The position numbers and the translations under genes were made by a program. Positions 39,336-48,559 of a stretch of 64,000 bases of DNA are shown in pieces; position 1 is the stretch's first letter, and each line of letters begins with the position of its first letter. This DNA comes from Gp6-AA40 sp035293405. GTDB taxonomy: Bacteria; Acidobacteriota; Vicinamibacteria; Vicinamibacterales; UBA2999. Under the pieces are notes generated by a model. The model was given only the letters and a program-made list of their open reading frames with translations. It ran no database searches and was not told where the DNA came from. The DNA lies in the NCBI GenBank assembly GCA_035293405.1, contig DATDOE010000128.1:1-64000 (forward strand). The letters run 5' to 3'.

Positions 39336-39890
39336 TTATTTCGGCAGCAGCTTCTCGAGCTCCTCGATATTGATCTCTTCCGCCGGCGCTGGCGTGGAGC
39401 TCGTCGTGAAGCCCACCCAACGGCCCAGGAAGATCACGCCGATCCACACCACGAGCGACAGCGCGGCCACCGCCTTGCCCGCGGCCGGCGCCGCCCCGTT
39501 CCGATCCCAACCGTGAACCGACCGTCTGGCGGTCAACTCGAACGCCAGCATGTTGAGGCCCGACAGAACGAGCAACGCCATCTTCGTCCGGAAGTAGGCG
39601 TTGTGGTAGTAGGTGCCCGCGTTGGTGATGAACATCAGCAGCCCGGTCGTCGCGGTCACACCAAACGCCAGCCACGTCCACTTCAGAACGTCCGAGGCGA
39701 CCGCCGTAAACGCCCGCCGGGTGGATGCGAGGCCCAGCAGCCGGAGGTCGATGATCAGAATCGTCCCGAACACCATCGTCAGGCCGACCACGTGCACCGA
39801 TTCGATCAGCGGGAACAGGTACAGGGAGTTGCGAATGCCAGTGGCGACACGGGAGGCTTCGAGAGAGGCGAGCACACCGGCAATATCCAT
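39336..39890 (-). CDS. Small polytopic membrane protein (DUF6644-like), copy 2
   Basis: A 184-residue integral membrane protein with about five hydrophobic helices: SLYLFPLIESVHVVGLTMVF, GTILIIDLRLLGLAS, WTWLAFGVTATTGLLMFI, FRTKMALLVLSGLNMLAF and ALSLVVWIGVIFLGRWVG. The ESVHVVGL and IDLRLLG blocks are shared with the next gene upstream and, from memory, with DUF6644. The conserved His could bind a cofactor, but that is inference. It is the last gene of the long minus-strand operon. Confidence 0.75.
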   Translation of the reverse strand: MDIAGVLASLEASRVATGIRNSLYLFPLIESVHVVGLTMVFGTILIIDLRLLGLASTRRAFTAVASDVLKWTWLAFGVTATTGLLMFITNAGTYYHNAYFRTKMALLVLSGLNMLAFELTARRSVHGWDRNGAAPAAGKAVAALSLVVWIGVIFLGRWVGFTTSSTPAPAEEINIEELEKLLPK

Positions 39891-39940
39891 CTTGTCCGTC
39901 GTGTCCGGCGGTAGCCGACCGGCTTCATCTTGTACGTAGT

Positions 39941-39958
39941 GTCCGGCTTCAGCCGGAC
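39941..39958. repeat. Short palindromic repeat GTCCGGCTTCAGCCGGAC
   Basis: Identical to the copy at 37268-37285 and preceded here by a degenerate second copy (GTCCGGCGGTAGCCGACCGG, from about 39903). It lies in the 73-base gap between the two paralogous membrane protein genes. Confidence 0.7.
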
Positions 39959-39963
39959 CGGTC

Positions 39964-40482
39964 TTATCCCTTCAATGCCTTCGACCAGGCTCCCCATACA
40001 TAGTCGTAGGCGATCAGGCGGCCAAGGACGACGACCGAGACCCAGATTAGAAACGTGACCACCGCCAGGGCCCTGATGCGCGTTTGGCTGACGAGTGCCG
40101 CCTCCCACTGACCCTCGTGGCGTCTGAGTGACCGCTGAAAGACCACGGCGACAACCGTGCCGATCGCGACCAGACCCATCTTCAACCAGAACGACAGCGC
40201 CAGCAGCTCACGTGGAGGCTCGCCCACGATCATCACCGCGCCAGTCATGAGCAGCAGGCACAGCGCCCACGACAGCCATGGGCCGAAACGGGCGGTCGTC
40301 TGCCTCAATGTCTGATCGCGCCACGCCCATCCAAGGATGCGGAGGTCGATCATGAACACCGATCCAAGGACCAGACCGATGGCAATGATGTGAATGGACT
40401 GAACGGTTGGAATCACCCACTCGTGACTTTGAATGGCCACGCTCAGCGATGTCTGGGACAGCCACTCGGCGAATTGACGCAC
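39964..40482 (-). CDS. Small polytopic membrane protein (DUF6644-like), copy 1
   Basis: A 172-residue integral membrane protein, paralogous to the gene downstream. The blocks WVIPTVQSIHIIAIGLVLGS, VFMIDLRILGWAW, WALCLLLMTGAVMIVGEP, FWLKMGLVAIGTVVAVVF and VVTFLIWVSVVVLGRLIAYD correspond one to one with those of its neighbour. It starts 8 bases after the FHA gene stop, so it is part of the FHA/kinase/RodA-PBP operon. A role in envelope processes is suggested only by that context. Confidence 0.77.
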   Translation of the reverse strand: MRQFAEWLSQTSLSVAIQSHEWVIPTVQSIHIIAIGLVLGSVFMIDLRILGWAWRDQTLRQTTARFGPWLSWALCLLLMTGAVMIVGEPPRELLALSFWLKMGLVAIGTVVAVVFQRSLRRHEGQWEAALVSQTRIRALAVVTFLIWVSVVVLGRLIAYDYVWGAWSKALKG

Positions 40483-40490
40483 GACCCATT

Positions 40491-41300
40491 CTATGAGCGG
40501 ATCCTGACGAGCAGGCGCGCCTCTCCGAGAATCACTTCGTCACCCGACTGGAGGCGGACGCCACGCGATCCGGCGGGCACGCCGATCGACCGTCCGTTCC
40601 GCACGATCGCGGTGCCATACGCGCTCCGGTCATCGGCAAGGCGGTAGTCCCGTGTGTCGTCGCTGAAGTCGATGTGCGCGTGACAACGAGACACCGTGTC
40701 GTTGGCCGCGCCGGCGCCGTCCTTGAAGACGACGTGGTTTGTGCGGATCAGGCGGTTCCGGCTATCACGAACTTCCGCGCACCGTCCGAGGTTGATCCGA
40801 TCGAGATCCAGGGCGTAGGCAGGCTCGTCAGCCGATCCGTGAGTGACCGTCAAGGTGAGCTCGCACGCGAGCGCGACCGCGGTCTGCGGCTGCTCCACAG
40901 CGGATATGCGGCCGAAGTCGATGTGGCACTCGGGTGTCGTCCACCCTGACTCTGGCTGCGGCACGTAGACGATTCTGACGTGCAGGCTCGGGACGTCACA
41001 CCCGCGCTCGCGCAGCCGGTTGGAAATCCTCTCCTGCAGCGTTGGCGCGTCGTCGAGCACGCCTGAGAATCGCGTGCGCTCGTCTCGCGAAACGGCCACG
41101 ACCGAGACCTTGATCTTGTTGAACGGGAAGACATGCGTTCCGCGCCCCGCCGGCTCGATGCGTTCCTCGACGGCCTCGAGGACGGCGTGCAGGACCTCCA
41201 ACGGCCCGCGTGGACCGGATCGGGCCCACTGCTGCGCGGCACGATCGAAGGTCCGCGCCAGCGTCGACTCCAGCTTTCGTGCCTTGGCGAGAATGTCCAT
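40491..41300 (-). CDS. FHA-domain protein with FhaA-like N-terminus
   Basis: A 269-residue protein. The N-terminal part (about 1-125, ILAKARKLESTLARTFDRAA, PLEVLHAVLEAVEERIEP, VFPFNKIKVSVVAVSRDE) resembles the DUF3662 domain of actinobacterial FhaA. The C-terminal FHA domain (about 185-268) has TVSRCHAHIDFSD, YRLADDRSAYGT and GVRLQSGDEVILGEARLLV, a forkhead-associated phosphothreonine-binding fold. It probably binds phosphorylated partners of the operon's Ser/Thr kinase and could recruit cell-wall machinery, as FhaA does in mycobacteria (inference). The start is ATG 41300; the open extension upstream is a shadow. It lies 20 bases after the RodA-PBP gene. Confidence 0.85.
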   Translation of the reverse strand: MDILAKARKLESTLARTFDRAAQQWARSGPRGPLEVLHAVLEAVEERIEPAGRGTHVFPFNKIKVSVVAVSRDERTRFSGVLDDAPTLQERISNRLRERGCDVPSLHVRIVYVPQPESGWTTPECHIDFGRISAVEQPQTAVALACELTLTVTHGSADEPAYALDLDRINLGRCAEVRDSRNRLIRTNHVVFKDGAGAANDTVSRCHAHIDFSDDTRDYRLADDRSAYGTAIVRNGRSIGVPAGSRGVRLQSGDEVILGEARLLVRIRS

Positions 41301-41320
41301 AAGAAGAGTCCTGTCGTCGA

Positions 41321-44300
41321 TCAGCGAATCAGCCCGCTCGCCGCGGCGGCGCTGACGATCTCGCCTGCGGCAGGGGCGGCCGCAGAACCTCCGTACCCGG
41401 CGTTTTCGATGAGGACCGCGAACGCCACTCGCTTCTCGGCCGGACCGTACGGCGCGTAGCCGACAAACCACGAATGGGACTGGGCGTCGGCCACTTCGGC
41501 GGTGCCTGTCTTTCCGGCGATACGCCAGGGATGTCCGCGCAGGCTGCGGCCTGTTCCGTTGAGAACCGCATCGCGAAGATCTCGCGCGAGAGTCGTTGCG
41601 GCGGGCGGCGTCAGGAGCGTCTGTGACGCAGCGGCCCCAGACGAAACACGGTCCGGCTGACCACCTTCGCCAAGGCTGCGGTGGTCCGCCGTAGCTTCAC
41701 GCGAAGGCGGAAGCCGGACACTACGTACGACGCGTGTATCGCGAAGGATTCCCTTACTGGCAATGGCCGCGGCGACCCGCGCCATCCTCAGCGGCGTGGC
41801 CACGACATCACCCTGACCGTACCCGGCCTGGGGCAGCGTGGCGCGAAGGCGAGCCACCGAATCGTCCCTGGCGACGGAGATGCCGAGCAGGTTCGCGGTC
41901 TCGAGGATCGGCGCGGGACCGACACGCACGGCAAGCTGCGCGAAGTAGGCGTTGCACGACTGCACGAGCCCATCGTGCATGTCGATCCTGCCATGGGGGT
42001 GTGTGTCCAGCACGTCGTCGCGGATCACGCCCCAGCCACCGATTCTCGCGCCCACACGTCCCTGATCCTGAAGCGAGCACATGAACGGCGTGTTACTGAC
42101 ACGCGAGTCCTGGCGCAGCGCGGCGGCCGCCGTGACGAGCTTGAACGTTGACCCGGGAGGATAGAGTCCGAATCTCGCCCGATCGATCACCGTCTCGGCT
42201 TCGTCGCCGGCCCGCGGTAGCTTCAGCGAAGGCGGATCTCCACCGCGATCTCCGTCAGCGGCCGGGAACGGGTAGCTGCCGACGGCCAGGATGTCGCCAG
42301 TGTCAGGGTCGATCACGACCGCAGCGGCGTGTCCGGTCGAGGAACGCGCGGCGTACTTCGCCAGGATGTCGGCCACCGACGCTTGCAGTGGCGCGTCGAT
42401 CGTGAGCGTGACATCGCGCGTGCGAGCCAGGAACGCCTTGACCTCCGGATGGTCTGGCGTGTACCGGTGGCGGAGGAGCGGGATCAGCTCTCGATAGTCT
42501 CGCCGAATCGTGGCGATGGGCCGTCCGGACGCATCGGGCAACCTGACGGTCGTGGCGTGATCGTCAAACCCGCGCAGATGGTCTTGCACATCCCGCTCGA
42601 TGTAGGCGGTGTTGGTGGCGCTCCAATTGCGGCCGTCCCGCACATCACCCAGGAGATGAAACGCGGCGCCGCCAAGCGGGTAGCACCGTTCCGGGATCGG
42701 GAGCGCACAACCGGCCCCGTCTACGCCGGCCTTCTTGTACGCGTCGCGCGCCCGGCGCGCGACTGTTGGAGCGCTGGTGGCCAGCGGCAGCCCCCGTCGA
42801 TCGTACACAGTCCCGCGCGGAATCCTGGTCAGTACATCGGTGATCCGCGGGTTGTACTGGTGTCGGCGGTAGCCGTCTCCCTGCACGCCGATGTGCGGTC
42901 TCACCACATACGAATCAGCGCGAAGCACCTGCACGTTGAACAGGACCGCCACGAGTCCCACCGTGGCCATGCCAAGCCCCGCAACGAGGCGTCTGACGCC
43001 GACACGAAACGGGGCGGTGACCTCGGGGGCGGATCGTCCCTGTGCCGTCTGTCCCTGCGTGCGGATCGCCGTGAGCATGCCCAAGGCGATGAAGTTGGCC
43101 AGCATCGCCGAGCCACCGAAGCTCAGAAACGGTGTCACGACTCCGGTGAGCGGGATGACGCCAAGCATCCCGGCCGCCATGACGAGGACTGGAAGCGTGA
43201 GGAACAGCGTCAGCACGGTGGCGAGGAAGAATCCGTAGTCGTTTGCCGCTCGCAGGGCAGCGTTGAAGCCGCGGGCAGCGATCATCACGAACAGGACGGC
43301 CACGGCGAAGAGACCGACGAAGCCGAGCTCTTCACCGATCGCGGAGAGCACCAGGTCTGTGTAGCCGGCCGGCACATAGCCGGTGTCACCGAGACCAAGT
43401 CCGGTTCCGAACAGGCCCCCCGTCGAGAGGCCCCAGATCGCCTGTGCGATCTGCTCGCCTCCGCGAACGCCGTTGTCCCACGAGGACTGCCACATGGCCA
43501 CTCGCGCCGCCAGCGTCGAGGAGATGTTCAGCGCGTAGCCGACGTAAAAGCCGGCGACCAGGATGGCGAATCCCACCAGGGCCAAACCCGCGCGGTTTCT
43601 GGCGATCGCGTAGGTGATCAGGAACACGCACGACAAGAGCAGCGCCGGGCCGAGATCCTTCTGGACGAAGAACATCAGCAGCGCGGCCGCCACTCCGGCG
43701 ACGACCGGAAGCACGTAGTCCACGCGCGGAAGGTTGAGCCAACCAGGTACTCGAAACCGGCGAACGATCCGGCTGCGGACGTCTCGAAGCACGTCCCAGC
43801 GACGCGCGAAGTATCCGGCCAGGAAGAGGGCCAGCAGCAACCGAATGAACTCGACCGGTTGCATGGGCCCGAGGTTCACCTTGGCGTTGCTGCCGGCGGG
43901 CCCGTGGCCGAAGACGATCAACAACACCGACAGCGCGAGCGCGCCGACGAGCGGCACGTAGGTGAGCCCGACGCGCGCAACGTTGCGCACGTCGAGGGCG
44001 GACACCAGGGCGAAGAGCATGAGGCCGCCCGCTGTCACCTGCGCGTATCGAATGAACAACTCGGTGTCGCGGAGCGGGTCCTGCCGGCCGAGAAGGGCGG
44101 CGAAGCCAAGTGCGGTCAGCAGATGCGCCACGGACAGAAGCAGGTAGTCGCCTGGAACGCCGCGCGCCCACCAGAACAGCGCGACGAGCCAGACACACAG
44201 GACATACACGGCTCCCCAGGCGAGAACGTGGCGCCGATGCGTCTCGTGCGTGCGCACGACCGCGAACGGCTTGAGCGCGGCAAGCTGCTCACGAGTGAGG

Positions 44301-44692
44301 AGTGGGCGGGTCTTGCCATCGGACGTGACCCTCGCCTCGAGGAGTGCGCCCACATTGGGCAGACTGACCCCTCGATCGCGCCGCGACGCGATGAACTGGT
44401 AGAGCCGCGTCGCGGTCGATCGCCGATCGCCAGCCTCCGCGAAGACAGGCCCGAGCAGCGACGCGAGCTGCGCCGAATCCTCGAGCGCGTTCAGGTTGGT
44501 CAGGTGAACACCCTGCTGCGACGAGTCGGCGACGCCGTGTGCAGCGAGGCGACCACTGTACGACAACGCGATGGCCATCACGGTGACGAAGGACGTGACT
44601 GCCAGCAAGACGTGATGCACGTCCAGTCGCCGCGCAGTATCGACAGTGAGCCACGCGTCACGGCCCGACGCGGGGACGTAGGTTACGGCCAC
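41321..44692 (-). CDS. RodA/FtsW-penicillin-binding protein fusion
   Basis: A 1123-residue fusion of a SEDS glycosyltransferase and a class B transpeptidase. A membrane anchor (about 28-48) and an extracytoplasmic domain (about 50-150) precede the SEDS core (about 155-545), with GPMQPVEFIRLLLALFLAGY, FFVQKDLGPALLLS, GTGLGLGDTGYVPAGYTDLV and TGVVTPFLSFGGSAM. The PBP half (about 560-1123) has RGTVYDRRGLPLA, the nucleophile motif PGSTFK, SCNAYF and KTGTAEV. It would polymerise and cross-link peptidoglycan in one chain. Two in-frame inserts near the C-terminus (about 41650-41727 and 42206-42240) come from dispersed repeats. It overlaps the kinase gene by 10 bases. Confidence 0.93.
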   Translation of the reverse strand: MAVTYVPASGRDAWLTVDTARRLDVHHVLLAVTSFVTVMAIALSYSGRLAAHGVADSSQQGVHLTNLNALEDSAQLASLLGPVFAEAGDRRSTATRLYQFIASRRDRGVSLPNVGALLEARVTSDGKTRPLLTREQLAALKPFAVVRTHETHRRHVLAWGAVYVLCVWLVALFWWARGVPGDYLLLSVAHLLTALGFAALLGRQDPLRDTELFIRYAQVTAGGLMLFALVSALDVRNVARVGLTYVPLVGALALSVLLIVFGHGPAGSNAKVNLGPMQPVEFIRLLLALFLAGYFARRWDVLRDVRSRIVRRFRVPGWLNLPRVDYVLPVVAGVAAALLMFFVQKDLGPALLLSCVFLITYAIARNRAGLALVGFAILVAGFYVGYALNISSTLAARVAMWQSSWDNGVRGGEQIAQAIWGLSTGGLFGTGLGLGDTGYVPAGYTDLVLSAIGEELGFVGLFAVAVLFVMIAARGFNAALRAANDYGFFLATVLTLFLTLPVLVMAAGMLGVIPLTGVVTPFLSFGGSAMLANFIALGMLTAIRTQGQTAQGRSAPEVTAPFRVGVRRLVAGLGMATVGLVAVLFNVQVLRADSYVVRPHIGVQGDGYRRHQYNPRITDVLTRIPRGTVYDRRGLPLATSAPTVARRARDAYKKAGVDGAGCALPIPERCYPLGGAAFHLLGDVRDGRNWSATNTAYIERDVQDHLRGFDDHATTVRLPDASGRPIATIRRDYRELIPLLRHRYTPDHPEVKAFLARTRDVTLTIDAPLQASVADILAKYAARSSTGHAAAVVIDPDTGDILAVGSYPFPAADGDRGGDPPSLKLPRAGDEAETVIDRARFGLYPPGSTFKLVTAAAALRQDSRVSNTPFMCSLQDQGRVGARIGGWGVIRDDVLDTHPHGRIDMHDGLVQSCNAYFAQLAVRVGPAPILETANLLGISVARDDSVARLRATLPQAGYGQGDVVATPLRMARVAAAIASKGILRDTRVVRSVRLPPSREATADHRSLGEGGQPDRVSSGAAASQTLLTPPAATTLARDLRDAVLNGTGRSLRGHPWRIAGKTGTAEVADAQSHSWFVGYAPYGPAEKRVAFAVLIENAGYGGSAAAPAAGEIVSAAAASGLIR

Positions 44693-46797
44693 GGGGCGAG
44701 GTCCTCCCGCCGCGCCGATCCGCTAGGCTGAGACTCAGGGCGCGGTGCGGCCGAGTCCTCGGGCCTGCCCCGAGCCGGGTCGAGGGGCCCGTCCCGATCC
44801 GGATCGAGGGGCGGGGGCTCGGGCGTGGCTGGTTCATCGCTGACCGGCATGAGTACATCAAGCCGCCATTGCGCCTGATCGAGCGCACGCTGCGTCACGC
44901 GGATGTTCATCGGCCCGGTGGCCAGGCTGCTCGCCTCCGTAAACAAGGCCAGCGCACGTTCATAGTCCTCGATCGCCCGCGCCAGGTAATCGACCTCCTG
45001 GGGCATGCCAGACAATTCCCGCGCGTTGCGCACGAGGCTGTTGCCGCGCGCGAGATAGCCGTCGGCCATCTGCCCTCGTTCACGGTCAGTCGATGTGTAG
45101 CCGCGACGCTGCGCCTGATCCAGTGCGTCGGCGCCGCGATCGACGTCCTCGAGCCCGTAGATGAACGTGCGAGCCAGGCCGAGGAACGGATCGGGCCAAT
45201 CGGTGCGGAGATCCGCCGCTTCACGAAACGAGGCCACGGCTTCCGTCAGCTCTCGTTGTGCCTCGGCGTCTTCATGCCGCTGCTTTCGTGCTTCCCCGTT
45301 GATCCTGTGCAGGTGGCCGTCGCACAGGCGGAAGGCCGCGCGAAGCCGCAGGTCGTCTCGCGCGAGGGGAATCGCCCGTGCCAGGGCATCGCGTGCCGAC
45401 TGCCACTGTGCCTCTCTCACCGTCGGCAACGCCATGCGGTAGTTGGCGATGACTCTGTCAGTCAGCGCGAGTGTCCGCTGTATCAGCGATCGCTCGAGTC
45501 GCCACGTGCCCCAACCGAGATGACTGCGTTCAGAGAGGTTCTCGTGGGCCGCCCACGCCTCTCCCAGCTCGTCCAGCTCCTGCGTGGACACAGCGGCCAC
45601 GACCTTCCTGGCCTCGTCTCGCACCGAGCACTCGTTGGACACCAGGCCGAGTATCAGGACTATCGAGGCCATCAGGAGCAGAGTCTTGCGTCCTCGTCCA
45701 GGCCTCGACCCCGCAGAGAGGGTGCGTGGAACAGCCTGTCCCGACGAAGCCGAAGGCGAAGGCGGAGCGAGTCTCGCCGGAGGCGCAGATTTGACCGGCG
45801 GCGACGAGGGAGCATCGGCTTTGCGTTCGACCGTTGGCCGGGTCCGCCTGGTCGCTTCCTCGTCCTCTGTTGACGTGGGTTTGGTCCGCCGCGTCGCTTC
45901 CGGGTCGTCGGGGCGAGCCGGCCAACCTTGTTCCTCCGCGGTGGTTCGCGCGCCGGATGTGAAACGCTCCAGGTCCTCACGAATCGCGCGCGCGTGCTCG
46001 TAGCGCGCGGCGACGGTCGGGCCCAGCAGCTTGGTGATGATGGCTTCGAGACCGACGGAACATCGGCCGGCCAGTGGCAGCGGCGGGATGTGTGCGCGAA
46101 TGAGCCGCTCCAGCCGACGCGTATCGGGTGCGTCGAACGGGCGCATGCCGCGAACCATTTCGTAGAGCATCACGCCGACGGCCCACAGGTCCGCGAACTC
46201 GTTCACGTCACCGTCGAGACGCTCCGGCGACAGGTAGGGCGTCGTCCCGTAGTCGTTCCGCGTGACCTTCCGGCTGAGCGACAAGGCCTTCGCGATGCCG
46301 AAGTCGAGCACCTTGACCGCACCGGACGAGGTGATGCGTACGTTCTGCGGCTTCAGATCGCCGTGGACCAGCGACCGCAGCTTGCGGTCGCCGATGACTG
46401 CCTCGAAGTGGTGCGCCGCCTCGAGGAATGCGCAGAGCTCCAGGGCGATACTCACCGCCCGCTCCACCGGCAACGGGCCGCGGGCGATCAGGTCGGAGAG
46501 ATTCTCGCCATCGAGATACTCCATCGCGACGAGGAAATAGCCGGACTCGTTCGCGAGATGCTCGTAGACGGCCGGGACATGTCGATCCACCTGGCTGAAT
46601 TGCCGTTGAAGCTCCGCGCCCGACTGCTCGGCCTCGAGAATCGCGCGTGCCTCACCGCCATCGGCGTGCTGAACGAGCTTGAGGGCGACGTTCTGGCCTG
46701 TCCGGGTGTCGGTGGCGAGCACCACGAGGGCCATCCCGCCGCGACCGATCTCGCTGATGACCTCGTACGGGCCCAGCCGATGGAAGACCGTGTTCAT
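44683..46797 (-). CDS. Transmembrane Ser/Thr protein kinase with TPR-like extracytoplasmic region
   Basis: A 704-residue kinase. The Hanks domain (about 8-270) has ISEIGRGGMALVVLA, NVALKLVQ, VHGDLKPQNVRI (HGD in place of HRD), DFGIAKAL and GTTPYLSPERL. A disordered Pro/Thr-rich linker (about 290-360) follows, then one membrane helix (about 368-388), and a helical repeat region (about 400-640) that looks TPR-like (ARDALARAIPLARDDLRLRA, EVDYLARAIEDYERALAL). The C-terminal tail is Pro/Asp-rich. Parts of the linker (SASSGQAVPRTL) and tail derive from dispersed repeat sequence. It is flanked by its likely antagonist PP2C upstream (ATGA overlap) and the RodA-PBP fusion downstream. Confidence 0.92.
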   Translation of the reverse strand: MNTVFHRLGPYEVISEIGRGGMALVVLATDTRTGQNVALKLVQHADGGEARAILEAEQSGAELQRQFSQVDRHVPAVYEHLANESGYFLVAMEYLDGENLSDLIARGPLPVERAVSIALELCAFLEAAHHFEAVIGDRKLRSLVHGDLKPQNVRITSSGAVKVLDFGIAKALSLSRKVTRNDYGTTPYLSPERLDGDVNEFADLWAVGVMLYEMVRGMRPFDAPDTRRLERLIRAHIPPLPLAGRCSVGLEAIITKLLGPTVAARYEHARAIREDLERFTSGARTTAEEQGWPARPDDPEATRRTKPTSTEDEEATRRTRPTVERKADAPSSPPVKSAPPARLAPPSPSASSGQAVPRTLSAGSRPGRGRKTLLLMASIVLILGLVSNECSVRDEARKVVAAVSTQELDELGEAWAAHENLSERSHLGWGTWRLERSLIQRTLALTDRVIANYRMALPTVREAQWQSARDALARAIPLARDDLRLRAAFRLCDGHLHRINGEARKQRHEDAEAQRELTEAVASFREAADLRTDWPDPFLGLARTFIYGLEDVDRGADALDQAQRRGYTSTDRERGQMADGYLARGNSLVRNARELSGMPQEVDYLARAIEDYERALALFTEASSLATGPMNIRVTQRALDQAQWRLDVLMPVSDEPATPEPPPLDPDRDGPLDPARGRPEDSAAPRPESQPSGSARREDLAPWP

Positions 46798-48491
46798 GGC
46801 CTGCCTTGGGAGCCAGGGGACAGGAACCAGTTCTCAGACAGCACTCTCACCCGGGCTGCTTCGTCCAGGACGTCGAATACGTGGGGACGCACGCCAAGAA
46901 AGACATTGCGCTGAAAGAACGGCACGGCGCCCGGTTCGATGGTGAATGTCGCGGGCGTGTGTTGGGACAGACCGTTGCGGCTGAACACGTTGTGCGTGAT
47001 GCGAGGAGTGGCGCCCGCCTGAATGGCGAGTGCCGCGCCGGGGTTGTCGTGAATGTCGCTGCCCACCAGCGTCGCGCTGCTGTCGCGGGCGAAGGCAATG
47101 GCGGCGGTCGTGGCGCCAGACACTTCGACGTCCACCAGTGAGTGGCCGGACCCGGTGACCAGAACACCAACGCCGAGCGGTGTTCGGGCATCGCCGACGA
47201 TCCTGAATCCGACCAGCTCGCTGCTCGACGATCCGCTGACGATCACCGCTGGTTCGGGCTGCGCATCGGAGGCCGTGGCCGGCAATCGGATCGTGGCGCC
47301 GCGGGGCACGCGGCTGACCAGGCGAATGTCGTTGGTGAGCGTCACGCGTTCCCGGTATTCACCCGGCTCCACGACAACCTCAGACCCGGGCTGCGCGCGG
47401 CTCAGCGCGGCAGCGATCGACTCGTCCGGCCGGACGGTCTGCGCCGGCTGACTCGACGAGGCCGCCTCCACGGTTGGCTCGTCCAGTAAAGACAGAATCA
47501 TCGCCGTGCGATATGCCATGAAGCCGGTGATGACGAGTGCGACGACAATGACAGCGCCGACGGCAAATAGACGCCGGATAGTGGACGTGCTGGAATGAGA
47601 TAGTGCGGCCGCCGACCCGGATGACCTCGAACGAGAGCCCCCCCGAGAGGCCGTCTCAGCCGCATGGCGTTGTGTGCCCAGAAACCCAGACGAGCGGGGT
47701 GTGGTGAAGGTTCCGCCTTCGATATACACCGCCGTGACGTTGTCCTTGCCGCCGGCCGCGTTGGCGGCGTCGACGAGCGCCCGGACAACCGCTCGCGGAT
47801 CGCCAGCCCATTCCCGCACCGTGCGCAGAATCGACCCTGAATCGACGAGGTCAGTCAGGCCGTCGCTGCACAGCAGGAGTGCGTCATCGGTGTCGAACGG
47901 AATCTCGTGAATCTCGACGAATTCGGGATCCCCGGGCGCATGCGGCTCGGACCCGACGTCGCGATACACCTCGTTGCGCCGGGGATGCCGCATGGCCTCG
48001 AATTCGGAGATCTCCAGTGCATCCTCTCGTTCGCCGACCGGCGAATGGTCGCTGGTGATCTTCTCGATCCGTCCGTCACGCAGCGTGTAGAGGCGCGTGT
48101 CGCCGACGTGTCCGATCGTCGCCGTCCCATCCTTGACGACCGCGATCGTCAGCACACACGCCATGCCGTCCCATTCGGGGCGACTCGAGGCGAGGCGATA
48201 GATCTCGTTGTTGGCAATCGTGATCGCCTCTCGCACGCGCTCGACGACCGGTCCGGTCTCGCGTTCGAGTCGCTCTCGGAGCATGCAGAGGGCGACGTCG
48301 GCCGCCTTCCCGCCAGCCGCCTGGCCGCCGACGCCGTCAATCACGATGAACAGGCCGCGAGCCTGGTCGATATGGAATCGATCCTCGTTCACCTCTCGCT
48401 GGAGACCGGCATCCGTGCCGCCAGCCGCCGCAATCGTATCGATGGTCCGCACGTGAGATGGACTCAACTGCGTCCCGTGACCATGAGCCAC
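46794..48491 (-). CDS. PP2C-type protein phosphatase with membrane anchor and beta-helix domain
   Basis: A 565-residue protein. The cytoplasmic PP2C domain (about 15-250) has REVNEDRF, LFIVIDGVGGQAAGGKAADV, GHVGDTRLYTLRDG, LLLCSDGLTDLV and GGKDNVTAVYI, with the metal-binding aspartates in place. One membrane helix (about 308-330) leads to an extracytoplasmic right-handed beta-helix-like region (about 380-535) with GVGVLVTGSGHSLVDVEVSG, IHDNPGAALAIQAGATPRIT and HNVFSRNG. It should dephosphorylate the neighbouring kinase and its targets, as PstP does in mycobacteria. The GTG at 48491 overlaps the small membrane ORF by 28 bases; GTG 48452 is an alternative start. Confidence 0.92.
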   Translation of the reverse strand: MAHGHGTQLSPSHVRTIDTIAAAGGTDAGLQREVNEDRFHIDQARGLFIVIDGVGGQAAGGKAADVALCMLRERLERETGPVVERVREAITIANNEIYRLASSRPEWDGMACVLTIAVVKDGTATIGHVGDTRLYTLRDGRIEKITSDHSPVGEREDALEISEFEAMRHPRRNEVYRDVGSEPHAPGDPEFVEIHEIPFDTDDALLLCSDGLTDLVDSGSILRTVREWAGDPRAVVRALVDAANAAGGKDNVTAVYIEGGTFTTPRSSGFLGTQRHAAETASRGGSRSRSSGSAAALSHSSTSTIRRLFAVGAVIVVALVITGFMAYRTAMILSLLDEPTVEAASSSQPAQTVRPDESIAAALSRAQPGSEVVVEPGEYRERVTLTNDIRLVSRVPRGATIRLPATASDAQPEPAVIVSGSSSSELVGFRIVGDARTPLGVGVLVTGSGHSLVDVEVSGATTAAIAFARDSSATLVGSDIHDNPGAALAIQAGATPRITHNVFSRNGLSQHTPATFTIEPGAVPFFQRNVFLGVRPHVFDVLDEAARVRVLSENWFLSPGSQGRP

Positions 48492-48559
48492 ACGTGGCCC
48501 GCGACGAGAATCACCACGCCTGTCAGCAGCACGAAGCGGGCGATGAGCAACACCGTCAT
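48464..48559 (-). CDS. 31-residue single-pass membrane peptide in the FHA/PP2C operon
   Basis: A small ORF whose ATG overlaps the stop codon of the upstream FHA gene as ATGA and whose end overlaps the PP2C start region in another frame. The product begins MTVLLIARFVLLTGVVILVA and continues to MVTGRS: a nearly pure membrane helix. Size, hydrophobicity and exact coupling argue for a real product, perhaps a partner of the membrane-bound phosphatase, kinase or RodA. It could alternatively just be a device for translational coupling between the FHA and PP2C genes. Confidence 0.5.
   Translation of the reverse strand: MTVLLIARFVLLTGVVILVAGHVWLMVTGRS

Noticed and set aside
42329..44731. An 800-codon plus-strand open frame
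   Set aside because: Antisense to the RodA-PBP fusion, whose catalytic motifs are all present on the minus strand; the plus product is charged and repetitive with no domain.
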